From: SZUA-265 sp965651905 | Lineage (GTDB): Bacteria > Myxococcota_A > Polyangia > Polyangiales > Polyangiaceae | Length of the DNA stretch: 64,000 nt | Assembly: GCA_965651905.1 (NCBI GenBank) | Contig: CBFGUG010000017.1 | Coordinates: 52,370 to 116,369 of the forward strand | Reading direction: 5' to 3' | Part shown: positions 8,532 through 17,749 of the stretch, piece by piece | Layout: each line of letters opens with the position of its first letter | How positions within the stretch are numbered: position 1 is the stretch's first letter | Position numbers and translations under genes: made by a program | Notes under the pieces: generated by a model | What the model saw: the letters and a program-made list of their open reading frames with translations, nothing else | Database searches by the model: none | Told to the model about the DNA's origin: nothing

Positions 8532-9281
8532 TCAGCCAGTTCGTTTGGTGTACCCTGGGTGGTCCGCGGCGAGGGCGTCGAGACGCCCAGTGAAGTATGA
8601 GAGAGCGCTCTCGACGCGCAGCGGGCCAGTCTCCGCGCTGATCGGGATGAATCCACGTGCCACTAGCGCATCCACCTCGTACGGGATGAAGCCGCCCTCC
8701 GGGCCGATGGCGAGCGCGAAACTCTCGCTAGTCGCTCGGGCGGGGGCGTCACGCGCGGTTGGGTGCGCGACGAAGCGCTGGTCGCACTCGAGCCACTCCG
8801 TCAGCTCGTCCTCGACGAACGGCTTGAAACGCTGAAACACTTGCACCCGCGGAAGATGCACGCGGCAGCTTTGCTCCAAGCCCGCAATCAAGTGCCGACG
8901 AACGTCTTCTGCCGCCAACTTGTGACTCAGCAGATGTGCGCGGTCGACGCGGCGGCTGCGAAACAAGGCGATCTTCGAAAACCCGAGAGCGCTCGCGTGC
9001 TCCAGGCAGCGGGACAGCACCTTCGGGCGCGGCACTGCCAACAGCAGATTGCGTGGCGCTGCAGGGCTGCTCGATGACTGTGCTTCGTAGCGCACCAGTA
9101 CGTCGCTCGCGCCAATCTGCAGAACGGTCGCAGTCCCTCGTTCCTGGTTCAGGCGCCCAGCGCGCAGTTGCTGTCCCGTCGTGACTCCGAGGACCCGGCG
9201 CAGATGTTCCGCGCGCCGCCCGACGAGACGTACGCAACCCGCGTCGTCGAGTTCCTCGGGTTCGAGCAGTAGGAGGTTCAT
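8532..9281 (-). CDS. rsmE: 16S rRNA (uracil(1498)-N(3))-methyltransferase
   Basis: A 249-residue SPOUT-class methyltransferase. It begins with an N-terminal PUA-like barrel (HLRRVLGVTTGQQLRAG, about residues 27-43) and has the C-terminal knot motifs AIGPEGGFIPYEVDAL and the hydrophobic end AETGPLRVESALSYFTGRLDAL. RsmE methylates U1498 of 16S rRNA in the assembled small subunit. Length and motif order are normal. Its start codon is two bases from the first possible start of the divergent carboxypeptidase gene, so the promoters must lie inside the neighbouring coding sequences or the carboxypeptidase start must be further in. Confidence 0.92.
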   Translation of the reverse strand: MNLLLLEPEELDDAGCVRLVGRRAEHLRRVLGVTTGQQLRAGRLNQERGTATVLQIGASDVLVRYEAQSSSSPAAPRNLLLAVPRPKVLSRCLEHASALGFSKIALFRSRRVDRAHLLSHKLAAEDVRRHLIAGLEQSCRVHLPRVQVFQRFKPFVEDELTEWLECDQRFVAHPTARDAPARATSESFALAIGPEGGFIPYEVDALVARGFIPISAETGPLRVESALSYFTGRLDALAADHPGYTKRTG

Positions 9282-9283
9282 AC

Positions 9284-10813
9284 TTGACGCACCTGGCGTG
9301 CAGGGGGATAGCTCAGCTGGTGTCGTACGAGAAGTTGCAAGCCCACTTTCGTCGTTTGGGACAGCTCGATGAGGTCGCCGCCATCGCGGAGTGGGACCAG
9401 GCCGTCAACATGCCCGTCCAGGCTGGCCCGTCGCGGGCGGAAGCGTTGGCGGGGCTCGCTCGGCTGCGCCACGAGCTACTCACTCGCGCCGAAGTGGGAG
9501 GACTCATCGACCAAGCGGAGTCCCAGAGCGATTTAGGCGATTGGGAACGCGCGAACCTGACGGAGATGGCGCGTTGGTATCGCCGCGCCACCGTCATCGA
9601 GCCCGAGTTGGTCGAGGCGTCGGCGCGCGCCGATCGGCGCAGCGAGCAAGCGTGGCGACGCTTCCGCGCCGAGAACGACTTCGCGTCGTTTGCACCGTAC
9701 TTGGAAGAAGTGCTCTCCCTCAAACGTCAAGTGGGGCAGTCGTTGGCCGAGGTGCTCGGCACGAGCGCGTACGACGCCTTGGTCGACGAGTTCGAGCCCG
9801 GCGCGCGCAGTGAGGACATCGCTCGAGTGTTCGACCAGCTGCGCGCGTTCTTGCCCTCGTTCACCCAGAGCGTGATCGAACGTCAACGGTCGCAGCCCGT
9901 GATTCAGCCCGCGGGACCGTTTTCCGTCGAGCAGCAGCGCGCTTTGGGCGTGAAGATGATGGGGGCAGTCGGCTTCAACCTGGACCAGGGGCGCCTCGAC
10001 GTCAGTCATCATCCGTTTTGTGGCGGGGTTTCGCGCGACGTTCGCATCACGACGCGCTACGACGAGAACGACTTCACTTCCGCGTTGATGGGCGTGCTCC
10101 ACGAGTCCGGTCACGGCAAGTACGAACAGGGCTTGCCAGAGGTGTGGCGACACCAGCCCGTCGGTTTGGCTCGCGGCATGGTGCTGCACGAAAGTCAGAG
10201 CCTACTCCTCGAAATGCAAGTGTGTCGGGGCGAGCCCTTTTTGAAGTTTGCTGCGCCACACATTCGCTCTGCGTTTGCCGACGCCGCTGCCGCACAGCCA
10301 GACGCTTTCTCGTTCGAGAACTTGCGCTCGCTCTACCACCGCGTCGAACGCAGCTTGATCCGCGTCGATGCAGACGAAGTGACGTATCCCGCGCACGTCA
10401 TCATGCGCTTCGACCTGGAGCGCGCGCTGATCGACGGAAGCCTGGCCGTCAAAGACTTGCCCGAGGCATGGGCGGAGCAGATGCAGGCGCTCTTGCACTT
10501 GGACACCCGCGGCAACGATCGCGATGGTTGCCTGCAGGATGTGCATTGGCCGTCGGGCGCGTTCGGCTACTTTCCACTGTACACCCTGGGCGCGATGGTC
10601 GCAGCGCAACTGTTCGCTGCGGCACAAGAGGCCATTTCAGACTTGGAAGGCCAGCTCGAGCAGGGACAGTTCGGGCCGCTCGACGAGTGGCTTCGGGAGA
10701 ACGTGTGGAGCTGGGCGAGCCGCTACTCGACGGATGAGTTGCTGCGACGTGTCACGGGCAGTCCGCTCGACGCGCGGTACTTCATCGAGCACTTGAAGCA
10801 GCGTTACGGTTGA
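9284..10813 (+). CDS. Carboxypeptidase Taq (M32) metallopeptidase
   Basis: An M32 family zinc carboxypeptidase of up to 509 residues. The zinc site HESGH is at about residues 273-277 and the third ligand lies in MVLHESQSLLLE about 30 residues later. Other M32 hallmarks include DVRITTRYDENDFTSALMGVLHE, and YPAHVIMRFDLERALIDG. M32 enzymes remove C-terminal residues from peptides in the cytoplasm. The start is uncertain. A TTG at 9284 has a good AGGAGG seven bases upstream, but that sequence is also the first codons of divergent rsmE. A GTG at 9320 gives VSYEKLQAHF, where family members normally begin. The stretch between the two starts resembles the 5' part of a tRNA (see findings). Confidence 0.92.
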   Translation: MTHLACRGIAQLVSYEKLQAHFRRLGQLDEVAAIAEWDQAVNMPVQAGPSRAEALAGLARLRHELLTRAEVGGLIDQAESQSDLGDWERANLTEMARWYRRATVIEPELVEASARADRRSEQAWRRFRAENDFASFAPYLEEVLSLKRQVGQSLAEVLGTSAYDALVDEFEPGARSEDIARVFDQLRAFLPSFTQSVIERQRSQPVIQPAGPFSVEQQRALGVKMMGAVGFNLDQGRLDVSHHPFCGGVSRDVRITTRYDENDFTSALMGVLHESGHGKYEQGLPEVWRHQPVGLARGMVLHESQSLLLEMQVCRGEPFLKFAAPHIRSAFADAAAAQPDAFSFENLRSLYHRVERSLIRVDADEVTYPAHVIMRFDLERALIDGSLAVKDLPEAWAEQMQALLHLDTRGNDRDGCLQDVHWPSGAFGYFPLYTLGAMVAAQLFAAAQEAISDLEGQLEQGQFGPLDEWLRENVWSWASRYSTDELLRRVTGSPLDARYFIEHLKQRYG

Positions 10814-10846
10814 GAGCTCCTCGGGGTTGCGCCTCGGTGAGAGCGG

Positions 10847-12787
10847 TCAACCCCGTTCGAAGGCTTCGCGCTTGCTCTCGAGCTGCTCCCAACGCTCGAG
10901 CTTGGCTTCGAGTTCCGCGCGAACGTTTTCGAGCTGCGCTTGCAGAGCGGTCGCGTCTGCGGGGCGGGTTCGGTACAGCTCGGGATCTGCCAGCTCCGCT
11001 TCGAGGGCGGTCGCGCGGCTCTCGAGTTGCTCCACGACGTCCATCAGACCGTCCAGCTCGCGCTGTTCTTGGTAGCCGAGCTTTTGAGGACGACTACCCT
11101 TTGGCTTTTGTTCGGAGGGTGCTGAGGTGGAGCTGCTCGCGGCGCGAGCCTCGGCTTTCTGTTGTCGGTCGGACTCGATGCGCCCGCTGCGCAGGCTCAG
11201 GTAGTTGTCGTAATTGCCGACGGTATGCATCACCTTGCCGTCACCCTCGAACGCCAAGATGTCGGTGGCCACGCGGTTGAGGAAGTAGCGGTCGTGGGTG
11301 ACCACGAGCACCGAGCCACCGAAGCCCGTCAGCAGCGACTCGAGGGCGCTCAGGGTGCTGACGTCGAGGTCGTTCGTGGGTTCGTCGAGCAGTAGCAGGT
11401 TGGTGTCTTGCAGAAGCAACTTGGCCAGCGCCACACGGGCGCGCTCTCCGCCCGAAAGCATGCCGACCTTCTTCGTGAGGTCGCTCGACCCGAAGGAAAA
11501 CCGAGCCAGATACGAATACAACGTCAGCTCCTGATCGCCTAGGCGAACACTTGGCGCGTCGCTGACGTTCTGCGCAATGGTTGCCGACTCGTCGAGGCCG
11601 CTGCGCGTTTGGTCGAAGTACGCGACCTTCGTGTTCTTCCCAACGATGAGCTCTCCCGATTCGAGAGCCAGGTCGCCCGTGATCAGCCGCAGCAGTGTCG
11701 TCTTGCCCGCGCCGTTGCGGCCGACGATTCCGAGTCGTTGCTTGGGTTTGACGATCAGACTCAGCTGGTCGATCAAACAGCGATCGCCGAGGCGGACACT
11801 GACGTCGCGGAGCTCGAGTACGCTCGAACCTTGGCGCGTCGATTGCAAACTCAGGTTCACGCCCGTGGCCGTGCGTGGGGCGTCCTGGGCCAGGGCCTCC
11901 GCGGCGCGTTCGAGTCGCGCGTTTTGTTTGGTGGTGCGCGCCTTGGGTTGACGTCTCAGCCACTCGATTTCGCGACGCAAGAAATTCTGGCGATTGGCCT
12001 CCGTTCGCTGCTCCAGGGCCAGGCGCTCCGCTTTTCCACTGAGGTAGCTCTCCCAGCCGCCGTCGAAGCTGGTCAGGGTGCCTTGGCTGAGCTCGAGCGT
12101 GCGAGTGACGATGCGATCCAGAAAGTAACGGTCGTGGGTGACCAGCAGCAGCGCACCTGCGAAGTCGTTGCGGAGGTAGCCCTCCAGCCAGTCGATGGTA
12201 TCCGTGTCGAGGTGATTGGTGGGCTCGTCGAGGATCAGCAAGTCGGGGCGTGCCAAGAGCGCCTGGGCGAGGGCGATGCGGCGATGCTCGCCGCCACTCA
12301 AGTTCTTGGTCTTGGCCTGCTGATCGGGCACGTGCAGGTGTTCGAGCATCGCCCGCACCTGGTGTTCGAGGTCCCATCCGCCCAGTCGCTCAATCTCCGT
12401 GCTCAGGATTGCTTGACGCTCGAGCAAACGCTGTGTCTCGGTGGCTTCGATGCCGCTGGCCTGCAGTTTGGCGCTCAGCTCCGTGTGTTCACGGCTCGCT
12501 CGCTGCCATTCGGCGAGACCCGCCATCGCCGCGTCGAACGCGGAGAGTTCCGGATCGAGGTTCGGGACTTGCGTCAAGATCGTGACGCTCAGCCCACGAC
12601 GCTTCGAGATCTCGCCCTGGTCGGCGGTTTCCAGGCCGCCGATGATTCGGGCCAAGGTGCTCTTGCCGGAGCCGTTGTCGCCGACGAGCCCCAAGCGTTC
12701 GGACGCTTCGACGCTCATCGAGACGCCTTCCAGCAGGCTACGGCTCCCGTAGCTCTTGTACAAGTCGTGGGCGCTGAGAAGGTTCAC
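10847..12787 (-). CDS. uup: ABC-F family ATPase, Uup type
   Basis: A 646-residue soluble protein with two ABC ATPase domains and no membrane segment. Walker A motifs are GDNGSGKST (about residue 37) and GRNGAGKTT (about residue 350), and the signatures are LSGGEHRR and LSGGERAR. The linker between domains is basic (RREIEWLRRQPKARTTKQNARL), and the C terminus is a coiled coil (from about residue 570) that binds DNA or ribosomes in Uup proteins. ABC-F proteins act on the ribosomal E site or on stalled ribosomes. Uup is the best match because of the C-terminal coiled coil. It follows the GT2 gene on the same strand. Confidence 0.9.
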   Translation of the reverse strand: MNLLSAHDLYKSYGSRSLLEGVSMSVEASERLGLVGDNGSGKSTLARIIGGLETADQGEISKRRGLSVTILTQVPNLDPELSAFDAAMAGLAEWQRASREHTELSAKLQASGIEATETQRLLERQAILSTEIERLGGWDLEHQVRAMLEHLHVPDQQAKTKNLSGGEHRRIALAQALLARPDLLILDEPTNHLDTDTIDWLEGYLRNDFAGALLLVTHDRYFLDRIVTRTLELSQGTLTSFDGGWESYLSGKAERLALEQRTEANRQNFLRREIEWLRRQPKARTTKQNARLERAAEALAQDAPRTATGVNLSLQSTRQGSSVLELRDVSVRLGDRCLIDQLSLIVKPKQRLGIVGRNGAGKTTLLRLITGDLALESGELIVGKNTKVAYFDQTRSGLDESATIAQNVSDAPSVRLGDQELTLYSYLARFSFGSSDLTKKVGMLSGGERARVALAKLLLQDTNLLLLDEPTNDLDVSTLSALESLLTGFGGSVLVVTHDRYFLNRVATDILAFEGDGKVMHTVGNYDNYLSLRSGRIESDRQQKAEARAASSSTSAPSEQKPKGSRPQKLGYQEQRELDGLMDVVEQLESRATALEAELADPELYRTRPADATALQAQLENVRAELEAKLERWEQLESKREAFERG

Positions 12788-12908
12788 GCTGTTGGTTGCC
12801 GCATGCGGTCTTGGTGAAAGGTGCGAGCTGCCGTAGCTGGAGTGGCGCTGTCTTCGGTGTCTTTCGGGAACTTCAGGGGCGGCTCCCGCATGGTCGCGCA
12901 GTGATGAT

Positions 12909-13859
12909 TCAGATGCGTTCGCGGATCGGGAGGTGTTCTTTGTACGCGCGCTTTTCCGTCTGGTACGTCAAGAACTCGCCGATGAAACCCATCGAGGTCA
13001 GCTGTACGCCCATCATCATCAGCATCACGCTGAGCAGCAGTAGCGGCCGGGCGCCGATGCCCTCGCCACCCAACCACAGGATCGTCAGGTAGGTACCGAG
13101 CGCCAGACCCATCAGACCAGTGAGCAGCCCCATCAGACCGAACAGGTGCATCGGTTTGCGCGTGTAGCGAGTCAAAAATAACACGCTCAGCAAGTCGAAA
13201 AAGCCGCGCAGGATGCGCTCCAGACCGTAACGCGAACGACCGAAGGCGCGCGCGTGATGGCGGATGCCTATCTCGGTCACTCGAAAGCCTTCTGCGGCGG
13301 CGAGTGCGGGAATGAAACGGAACAGATCACCATAGATGGGGATCGTTTCAATCACGTCGCGGTGATACGCCTTGAAGCCGCAGTTCATGTCGTGCAAACG
13401 CACGCCCGTCAGCCGACGAACGGTGCCGTTGAATATCTTCGAGGCAACGCGTCGCGAGAGTGGATCCTTGCGATCGACTTTCCAACCCACGACGACGTCG
13501 TAGCCGCTGCGGATCTTGGAGATGAACTCGGGCAGATCGGCGGGGTCGTCTTGCAGATCGGCGTCCATCATGATGATGAGCTCGCCACGCGCGGAGCGAA
13601 ACCCGGACGTCAAGGCCATCGCCTTGCCGAAGTTGCGACGCATACGCAGACCGCGCACCCGGGGATTGTCGGCGTGCAGGGCCGTGACGACCTTCCAGGT
13701 GTCGTCGGTGCTGCCGTCGTCCACGAAGATCAGCTCGTAGCTATCGCTGCCCGCGAGTGCGGCGTCGATGCGCTTGGCAAGTTCGCCCAAGCTCTCGGAT
13801 TCGTTCAGTCCAGGAACGACGATCGAGACCTTTGGGGCCGGGAGATCTTCGGCTTTCAT
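12909..13859 (-). CDS. GT2 family glycosyltransferase, polyprenyl-phosphate sugar transferase type
   Basis: A 316-residue protein with an N-terminal GT-A domain and two C-terminal membrane helices. KVSIVVPGLNESESL opens the fold, FVDDGSTDDTW is the nucleotide-binding strand, and IMMDADLQDDP carries the metal-binding DxD. The helices are at about residues 236-258 and 270-292 and end in MGFIGEFLTYQTEKRAYKEHLP, which is characteristic of the ArnC/GtrB/DPM1-like group. These enzymes load a sugar (glucose, mannose or aminoarabinose) onto undecaprenyl phosphate at the inner face of the membrane. No flippase or acceptor transferase is next to it, so the sugar is unknown. Confidence 0.88.
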   Translation of the reverse strand: MKAEDLPAPKVSIVVPGLNESESLGELAKRIDAALAGSDSYELIFVDDGSTDDTWKVVTALHADNPRVRGLRMRRNFGKAMALTSGFRSARGELIIMMDADLQDDPADLPEFISKIRSGYDVVVGWKVDRKDPLSRRVASKIFNGTVRRLTGVRLHDMNCGFKAYHRDVIETIPIYGDLFRFIPALAAAEGFRVTEIGIRHHARAFGRSRYGLERILRGFFDLLSVLFLTRYTRKPMHLFGLMGLLTGLMGLALGTYLTILWLGGEGIGARPLLLLSVMLMMMGVQLTSMGFIGEFLTYQTEKRAYKEHLPIRERI

Positions 13860-13934
13860 GGTGCGGCGGGAGCCTACTGTGCTTCACCCTGGCTTTGAAG
13901 CCGCTTCGCGCCGCAACGCAGCGCGGGAGGCGCC

Positions 13935-15893
13935 TCATCGGCGGCTACGGGGTCGGGGAGGGGGAAATTGTTTGCCCCAACGACGCACTAATTCCTGTTC
14001 GCTCGAGCTCAGTCGGTGAGCGCGGGCGGTCAAAGCGTCGAGCTCCGCTCGCTCATCACGTGTGATTCCAGTGTTGCGTGCCGCAAGCCGCTCTCCCAGG
14101 GCGTGCAGGGCACGACCCTCCTCGGTAGTCATGCTGGGCGGCCGGGGCAGCGCCCGCAAGTGAGCGATCTTGAGTTGGGGCATGCCCTGCCGCGCATCAC
14201 GATGGCGCTGGTAGTGAAACCAGCGCACGAGGGTGGAGTTGAGATAGCTCAGCAGTAGTGGCCAGGGCAGGTCTGCGCTTTCGAAGCCGGCTAGAACCGA
14301 GTTGCGAAAGGCGACGCCGTCCGCGCTGGCGGCGATGGGGAAACGCGCCGTTTGGCGGATCAACAGCCGCACCTGCTGCCATTGCGATTCGGGGCGGAGC
14401 TTTCCTTCGAGCGCATGAGGCAGAGCGTATGTGCGGGGAGGCTGACGGCTGAACTCGCTGACTTCCGTGCCGCTCCGCAGGGCGACCCAGGCGGGGGTCG
14501 GCGCGCGATCACCGTGCCTGAGATGGCTGCGATCGGTCTTGGTCGTCTGATAGCCACGTTCACCGAACAATTCACTCGGAACCCGCGGTCCTTCTTCCAA
14601 ACGATGCAGCAGGTGCGACGACTGCGCGTCCAGATCACTGCGGGCGAGGCACCAACTGCGCACGGTGGGGTCGGCAGCAACCCGACGAGTCGACAGCAGC
14701 ACCATGCTCGGCTGAAACACCTCGGCGAACTGGCCGTCGCCGAGGTCCGGAAGTTCGGCGTCGACCACGCAGCGCACGTCGTGCGCGGCGCGCACGGGTG
14801 CGTAGCCGTCGAGATCGGCAACCGACGTGGGCAGCAACAAGCCGAGGCGCCCGCCTTCGCGTAGAAGTTCCGTGCAGCGCTCCGTGAACAGGCCGTGAAG
14901 TGTGCGGTACTTGCGGAAGCTCTGGTATCGCCGAGTGTAGTACTCCCGCCAGCACGAATCGAGTGGTTGGGTGGCACGGCCAACGTACGCCACCCATGGC
15001 GGGTTGCCTATGATTGCATCGAACCCAGGGTTTTCACGTTCGAAGATATCGGAAAAGGCTTGCTGATAGTCTAGCCCCGGCGTCGCGCTGTCAGAGGCCG
15101 CGTCGCCCAGGCTGTTTCCAACTCTGAGTCGTTCGTCGAGAGCGTGTTTGCCTCGTGGGCTGATAGCGGCTTGGCATTGCCGTGCCAATTCCAACTGGCT
15201 CAGCAGCGTGGCAATGGGGTCACTGTCCACGCCGTACAGGCAGCTCTGAACTACCAGGCGCAGCGCTCCGGGTTCGTCGTCACACGCACGCCCCTCACGG
15301 CGCTGCGCCCGACGAAGCGCGGTCGCCAAAAAGCGTGCGGCCGACGACAGGAACACGCCCGCGCCCATGGCTGGGTCGCAGATTCTCAGCTCGAGAATCT
15401 CCTTGCTGTCGCGACCCTCCAGCAAAGGAGTCAGGCACTGGGAGACGATCAAGTCCGCCAGCGGCTGCGGGGTGTAGTGGGAACCAGAACGACGACGCTG
15501 CAGAGAATCTCGGCAGGACCAGCGCGGCGCGCCCGGCTGCTCGTCGCGAGTCAACTCGTTGCTGAGCAACTCATCATACATGTGTCCAACGCCCCCTGGG
15601 TCACGAGGAAGGCGCGCGAGCCGCTCCAGTGTGGTCAGGGGGAGTCGTTCGCACTGGGCGATCAGCGAACGCGCCGAGCGGTGATCGAGCAGCAGATGTA
15701 CGCGCCGAACTACCTCGCTCCAGCTCGGTGTTACATCGGCTGGGACCAGCGATGCACTGATTAGCGCGAGCCGCGTAGCGCCTTGAACGTCCCGCGGGTC
15801 AGCGTCGAAGCGGTCGGTCGTGAGGGACTTTGCGAGTTGCTGAAGTGCGCTCAGCGTTTTCGCTCGGGTCGAGGAAAGGCGCTGCTGCGCCAA
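13935..15893 (-). CDS. Solitary N6-adenine DNA methylase, Eco57I/TaqI-like
   Basis: A 652-residue gamma-class amino-methyltransferase. The AdoMet motif is DPAMGAGVF at about residue 173 and the catalytic motif is NPPW at about residue 296. The C-terminal half (YLNSTLVRWFHYQRHRD, MPQLKIAHLRALP) resembles the TaqI/Eco57I-type target recognition region. No nuclease motif (PD-ExK) is visible at the N terminus, unlike type IIG enzymes, and no restriction subunit flanks it. It could be an orphan methylase, a remnant of a restriction system, or a defence component that needs a distant partner. The start is TTG, placed six bases after GAGGAA inside the end of the preceding 40-codon gene, so the two are probably coupled. 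Confidence 0.85.
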   Translation of the reverse strand: MAQQRLSSTRAKTLSALQQLAKSLTTDRFDADPRDVQGATRLALISASLVPADVTPSWSEVVRRVHLLLDHRSARSLIAQCERLPLTTLERLARLPRDPGGVGHMYDELLSNELTRDEQPGAPRWSCRDSLQRRRSGSHYTPQPLADLIVSQCLTPLLEGRDSKEILELRICDPAMGAGVFLSSAARFLATALRRAQRREGRACDDEPGALRLVVQSCLYGVDSDPIATLLSQLELARQCQAAISPRGKHALDERLRVGNSLGDAASDSATPGLDYQQAFSDIFERENPGFDAIIGNPPWVAYVGRATQPLDSCWREYYTRRYQSFRKYRTLHGLFTERCTELLREGGRLGLLLPTSVADLDGYAPVRAAHDVRCVVDAELPDLGDGQFAEVFQPSMVLLSTRRVAADPTVRSWCLARSDLDAQSSHLLHRLEEGPRVPSELFGERGYQTTKTDRSHLRHGDRAPTPAWVALRSGTEVSEFSRQPPRTYALPHALEGKLRPESQWQQVRLLIRQTARFPIAASADGVAFRNSVLAGFESADLPWPLLLSYLNSTLVRWFHYQRHRDARQGMPQLKIAHLRALPRPPSMTTEEGRALHALGERLAARNTGITRDERAELDALTARAHRLSSSEQELVRRWGKQFPPPRPRSRR

Positions 15894-15896
15894 CCG

Positions 15897-16019
15897 TCAT
15901 TCCTCTTCGTGCCCGGCTTTGCTCTTTGGCGTACCCAAAACCAAGACGATTGGGATGGCCACCAGGCAGAACACTTCCAACGAGACGATCGCCAGTAGAT
16001 TGAGCAAGCCGTTTTCCAT
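15897..16019 (-). CDS. 40-residue single-helix membrane peptide, unknown function
   Basis: An ATG at 16019 opens a 40-codon frame ending in TGA at 15897-15899. The peptide has one strong hydrophobic helix (about residues 5-29, ending IPIVLVLGTP) and a hydrophilic tail ending HEEE. Its last codons contain GAGGAA, which serves as a ribosome-binding site for the TTG start of the methylase gene four bases on. Short coding frames can arise by chance, but the clean helix, the tight spacing and the apparent coupling support a real gene. No family was recognised; the shape resembles small photosystem or oxidase accessory peptides only superficially. Confidence 0.5.
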   Translation of the reverse strand: MENGLLNLLAIVSLEVFCLVAIPIVLVLGTPKSKAGHEEE

Positions 16020-16092
16020 TGCGCGGGACGATACTCGGCTGGCTGGCTAGTGCAAGTCCCTTGCGCGCCAGGGCAAGTTCCTGGGTTCTTGG

Positions 16093-16120
16093 TTCAAGAT
16101 CGCGGGCTGGGTGCTATAAG
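16093..16120 (+). promoter_or_regulatory. Candidate promoter for frr
   Basis: TTCAAG (16093-16098) and TATAAG (16115-16120) are separated by 16 bases and end 24 bases before the frr start codon. The -10 is a good sigma-70 match, the -35 a weak one. Confidence 0.4.
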
Positions 16121-16144
16121 CTCGGACGCGCTAGCGGAGGAGCC

Positions 16145-16702
16145 ATGATAGACGACGTGCAGAACGAGTTGGATGAGGCCATCGAACGGTCCAAGAGCGC
16201 CCTACAGCGGGATCTGGCCAAGCTGCGAACGGGCCGGGCCCATCCGCAGATGTTGGATTCGGTGAAGGTGGACTACTACGGAACACAGACGCCGCTCGCG
16301 CAGATGGCGACCGTCTCGGTCCCCGAGGCGCGGTTGTTGACCGTAAAGCCCTGGGACAAGAGCACGATTCAGCTCGTCGAGAAGGCGATTCGTGACAGCG
16401 GTTTGGGGCTGAACCCCCAGCCCGACAACGACATCGTGCGAGTTCCCGTGCCGCCGCTCAGCGAAGAGCGCCGCAAGGATCTGGTCAAGCTCGCCAAGAA
16501 AACGGGCGAGGAGTGCAAGGTTGCCATCCGCAAGGCGCGGCATGACGCCATCGACACGCTCAACAGCTTCAAGAAAGACGGCGACCTGCCTGAAGACGAC
16601 GCTGAGCGCGGTAAGAAGAAGGTCGAGGAGCAAGTGGCGGCGGCGGGCGCGTGGGTGGACACGACCATTTCGGCCAAGGAGAAAGAAATTCTCCAGGTGT
16701 GA
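16145..16702 (+). CDS. frr: Ribosome recycling factor
   Basis: A 185-residue protein matching ribosome recycling factor throughout: KLRTGRAHPQMLDSVKVDYYG at about 28-48, LAQMATVSVPEARLLTVKPWD, GLNPQPDNDIVRVPVPPLSEERRKDL, and the closing helix of domain I. RRF with EF-G splits post-termination ribosomes. The ATG at 16145 has GGAGGAG directly upstream (16136-16142) and matches the normal N terminus; the frame is open further upstream. pyrH and tsf, frequent neighbours of frr, are not next to it. Confidence 0.96.
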   Translation: MIDDVQNELDEAIERSKSALQRDLAKLRTGRAHPQMLDSVKVDYYGTQTPLAQMATVSVPEARLLTVKPWDKSTIQLVEKAIRDSGLGLNPQPDNDIVRVPVPPLSEERRKDLVKLAKKTGEECKVAIRKARHDAIDTLNSFKKDGDLPEDDAERGKKKVEEQVAAAGAWVDTTISAKEKEILQV

Positions 16703-16867
16703 GGGGGCGGGGCCCAGCGCGCGGCAGACGCGAGCCTGGGCTGGGGAACCTGTCCGAAATCATGACGATCACGATGGATTCGCGGCTGGCCTCGGTGCGG
16801 AGTTGCGTGCGTTCGGAGCTCCCTTCGGTTGCGCACTCAGGCAGAGGCGGAGTAGCATAAGGACTCG

Positions 16868-17749
16868 ATGCGGGCGGAGGCGGCAGGTATCAGTGACGTA
16901 GGGCTCCAGCGTGAGCACAACGAGGACTGTTTTGCCGTGGTTCCCACCCACGAACTGTTCATCGTTGCGGACGGGATGGGGGGACATCGAGCTGGCGACG
17001 TGGCGAGTCGTCTGGCGTCGGAGTCGATAACCGACTTCTTCCGTCGTACGGAAGCGGACGACATGACTTGGCCGTTTCAGACGGACGCGGCGCTGTCGGA
17101 TGAAGAAAACCGTTTGATTACGGCCATCCGCTTAGCAAATCGACAGATCTACGAGCACAGCGTGCGCTCCCGAGATCTGCGAGGCATGGGAACGACTGTG
17201 GTCGGGGCCCTGTTCAGCTCGGAGCGCCAAAAGATGTACATCGGCCACGTCGGTGATAGCCGTGCGTATCGCGTCAGAGCGGGGGAGATCACGCAACTCA
17301 CGCGGGACCACTCGCTCTTGAACGACTACTTGGCAGCCATGCCAGATATGAGCGAAGAGCAACGCAGTGAGTTGCCGAAGAACGTGATCACGCGTGCGCT
17401 GGGCATGCAAGACAACGTAGAAGTCGACTTGGTCAGCGACGACGTGCGGCTGGACGACGTCTACGTCTTGTGTTCGGACGGTCTCAGCGGAATGGTGGAA
17501 GACGAAGATCTGTTGGACGTCATCTCCAGTAACCCAGCGCCCGAAGATGCGTGCCGTCGGTTGGTCACGATGGCGAACGAACACGGTGGTGAAGACAACG
17601 TCACCGCCGTGGTGATCAAGATTGTCGGCAGCCCTCCATCCAACAGGCTGGAGTTTGCGGCAACCCAAGAACTACCTGGGGTGCGCACCTCGTCGGGGGC
17701 GGTCGATCCGCTCGCGCAAACGGACCCTGCTGACGACGAGGCGCAATAG
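16868..17749 (+). CDS. PP2C family Ser/Thr protein phosphatase (Stp/PrpC type)
   Basis: A 293-residue protein with all PP2C metal-binding motifs in order: QREHNEDCF (residues 14-22), VADGMGGHRAGDVAS, GMGTTVVGAL, GHVGDSRAYR, CSDGLSGMV and GGEDNVTAVV. It would dephosphorylate phospho-Ser/Thr proteins using Mn or Mg, opposing Hanks-type kinases such as the one at 60.4 kb. The last 40 residues after the catalytic domain are hydrophilic and low in complexity. No membrane segment is present, so it is cytoplasmic. It stands 165 bases after frr and is not obviously linked to it. Confidence 0.93.
   Translation: MRAEAAGISDVGLQREHNEDCFAVVPTHELFIVADGMGGHRAGDVASRLASESITDFFRRTEADDMTWPFQTDAALSDEENRLITAIRLANRQIYEHSVRSRDLRGMGTTVVGALFSSERQKMYIGHVGDSRAYRVRAGEITQLTRDHSLLNDYLAAMPDMSEEQRSELPKNVITRALGMQDNVEVDLVSDDVRLDDVYVLCSDGLSGMVEDEDLLDVISSNPAPEDACRRLVTMANEHGGEDNVTAVVIKIVGSPPSNRLEFAATQELPGVRTSSGAVDPLAQTDPADDEAQ

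Noticed and set aside
16703..16760. GC-rich inverted sequence after frr looked like a terminator.
   Set aside because: The arms are short and imperfect and no T-run follows.
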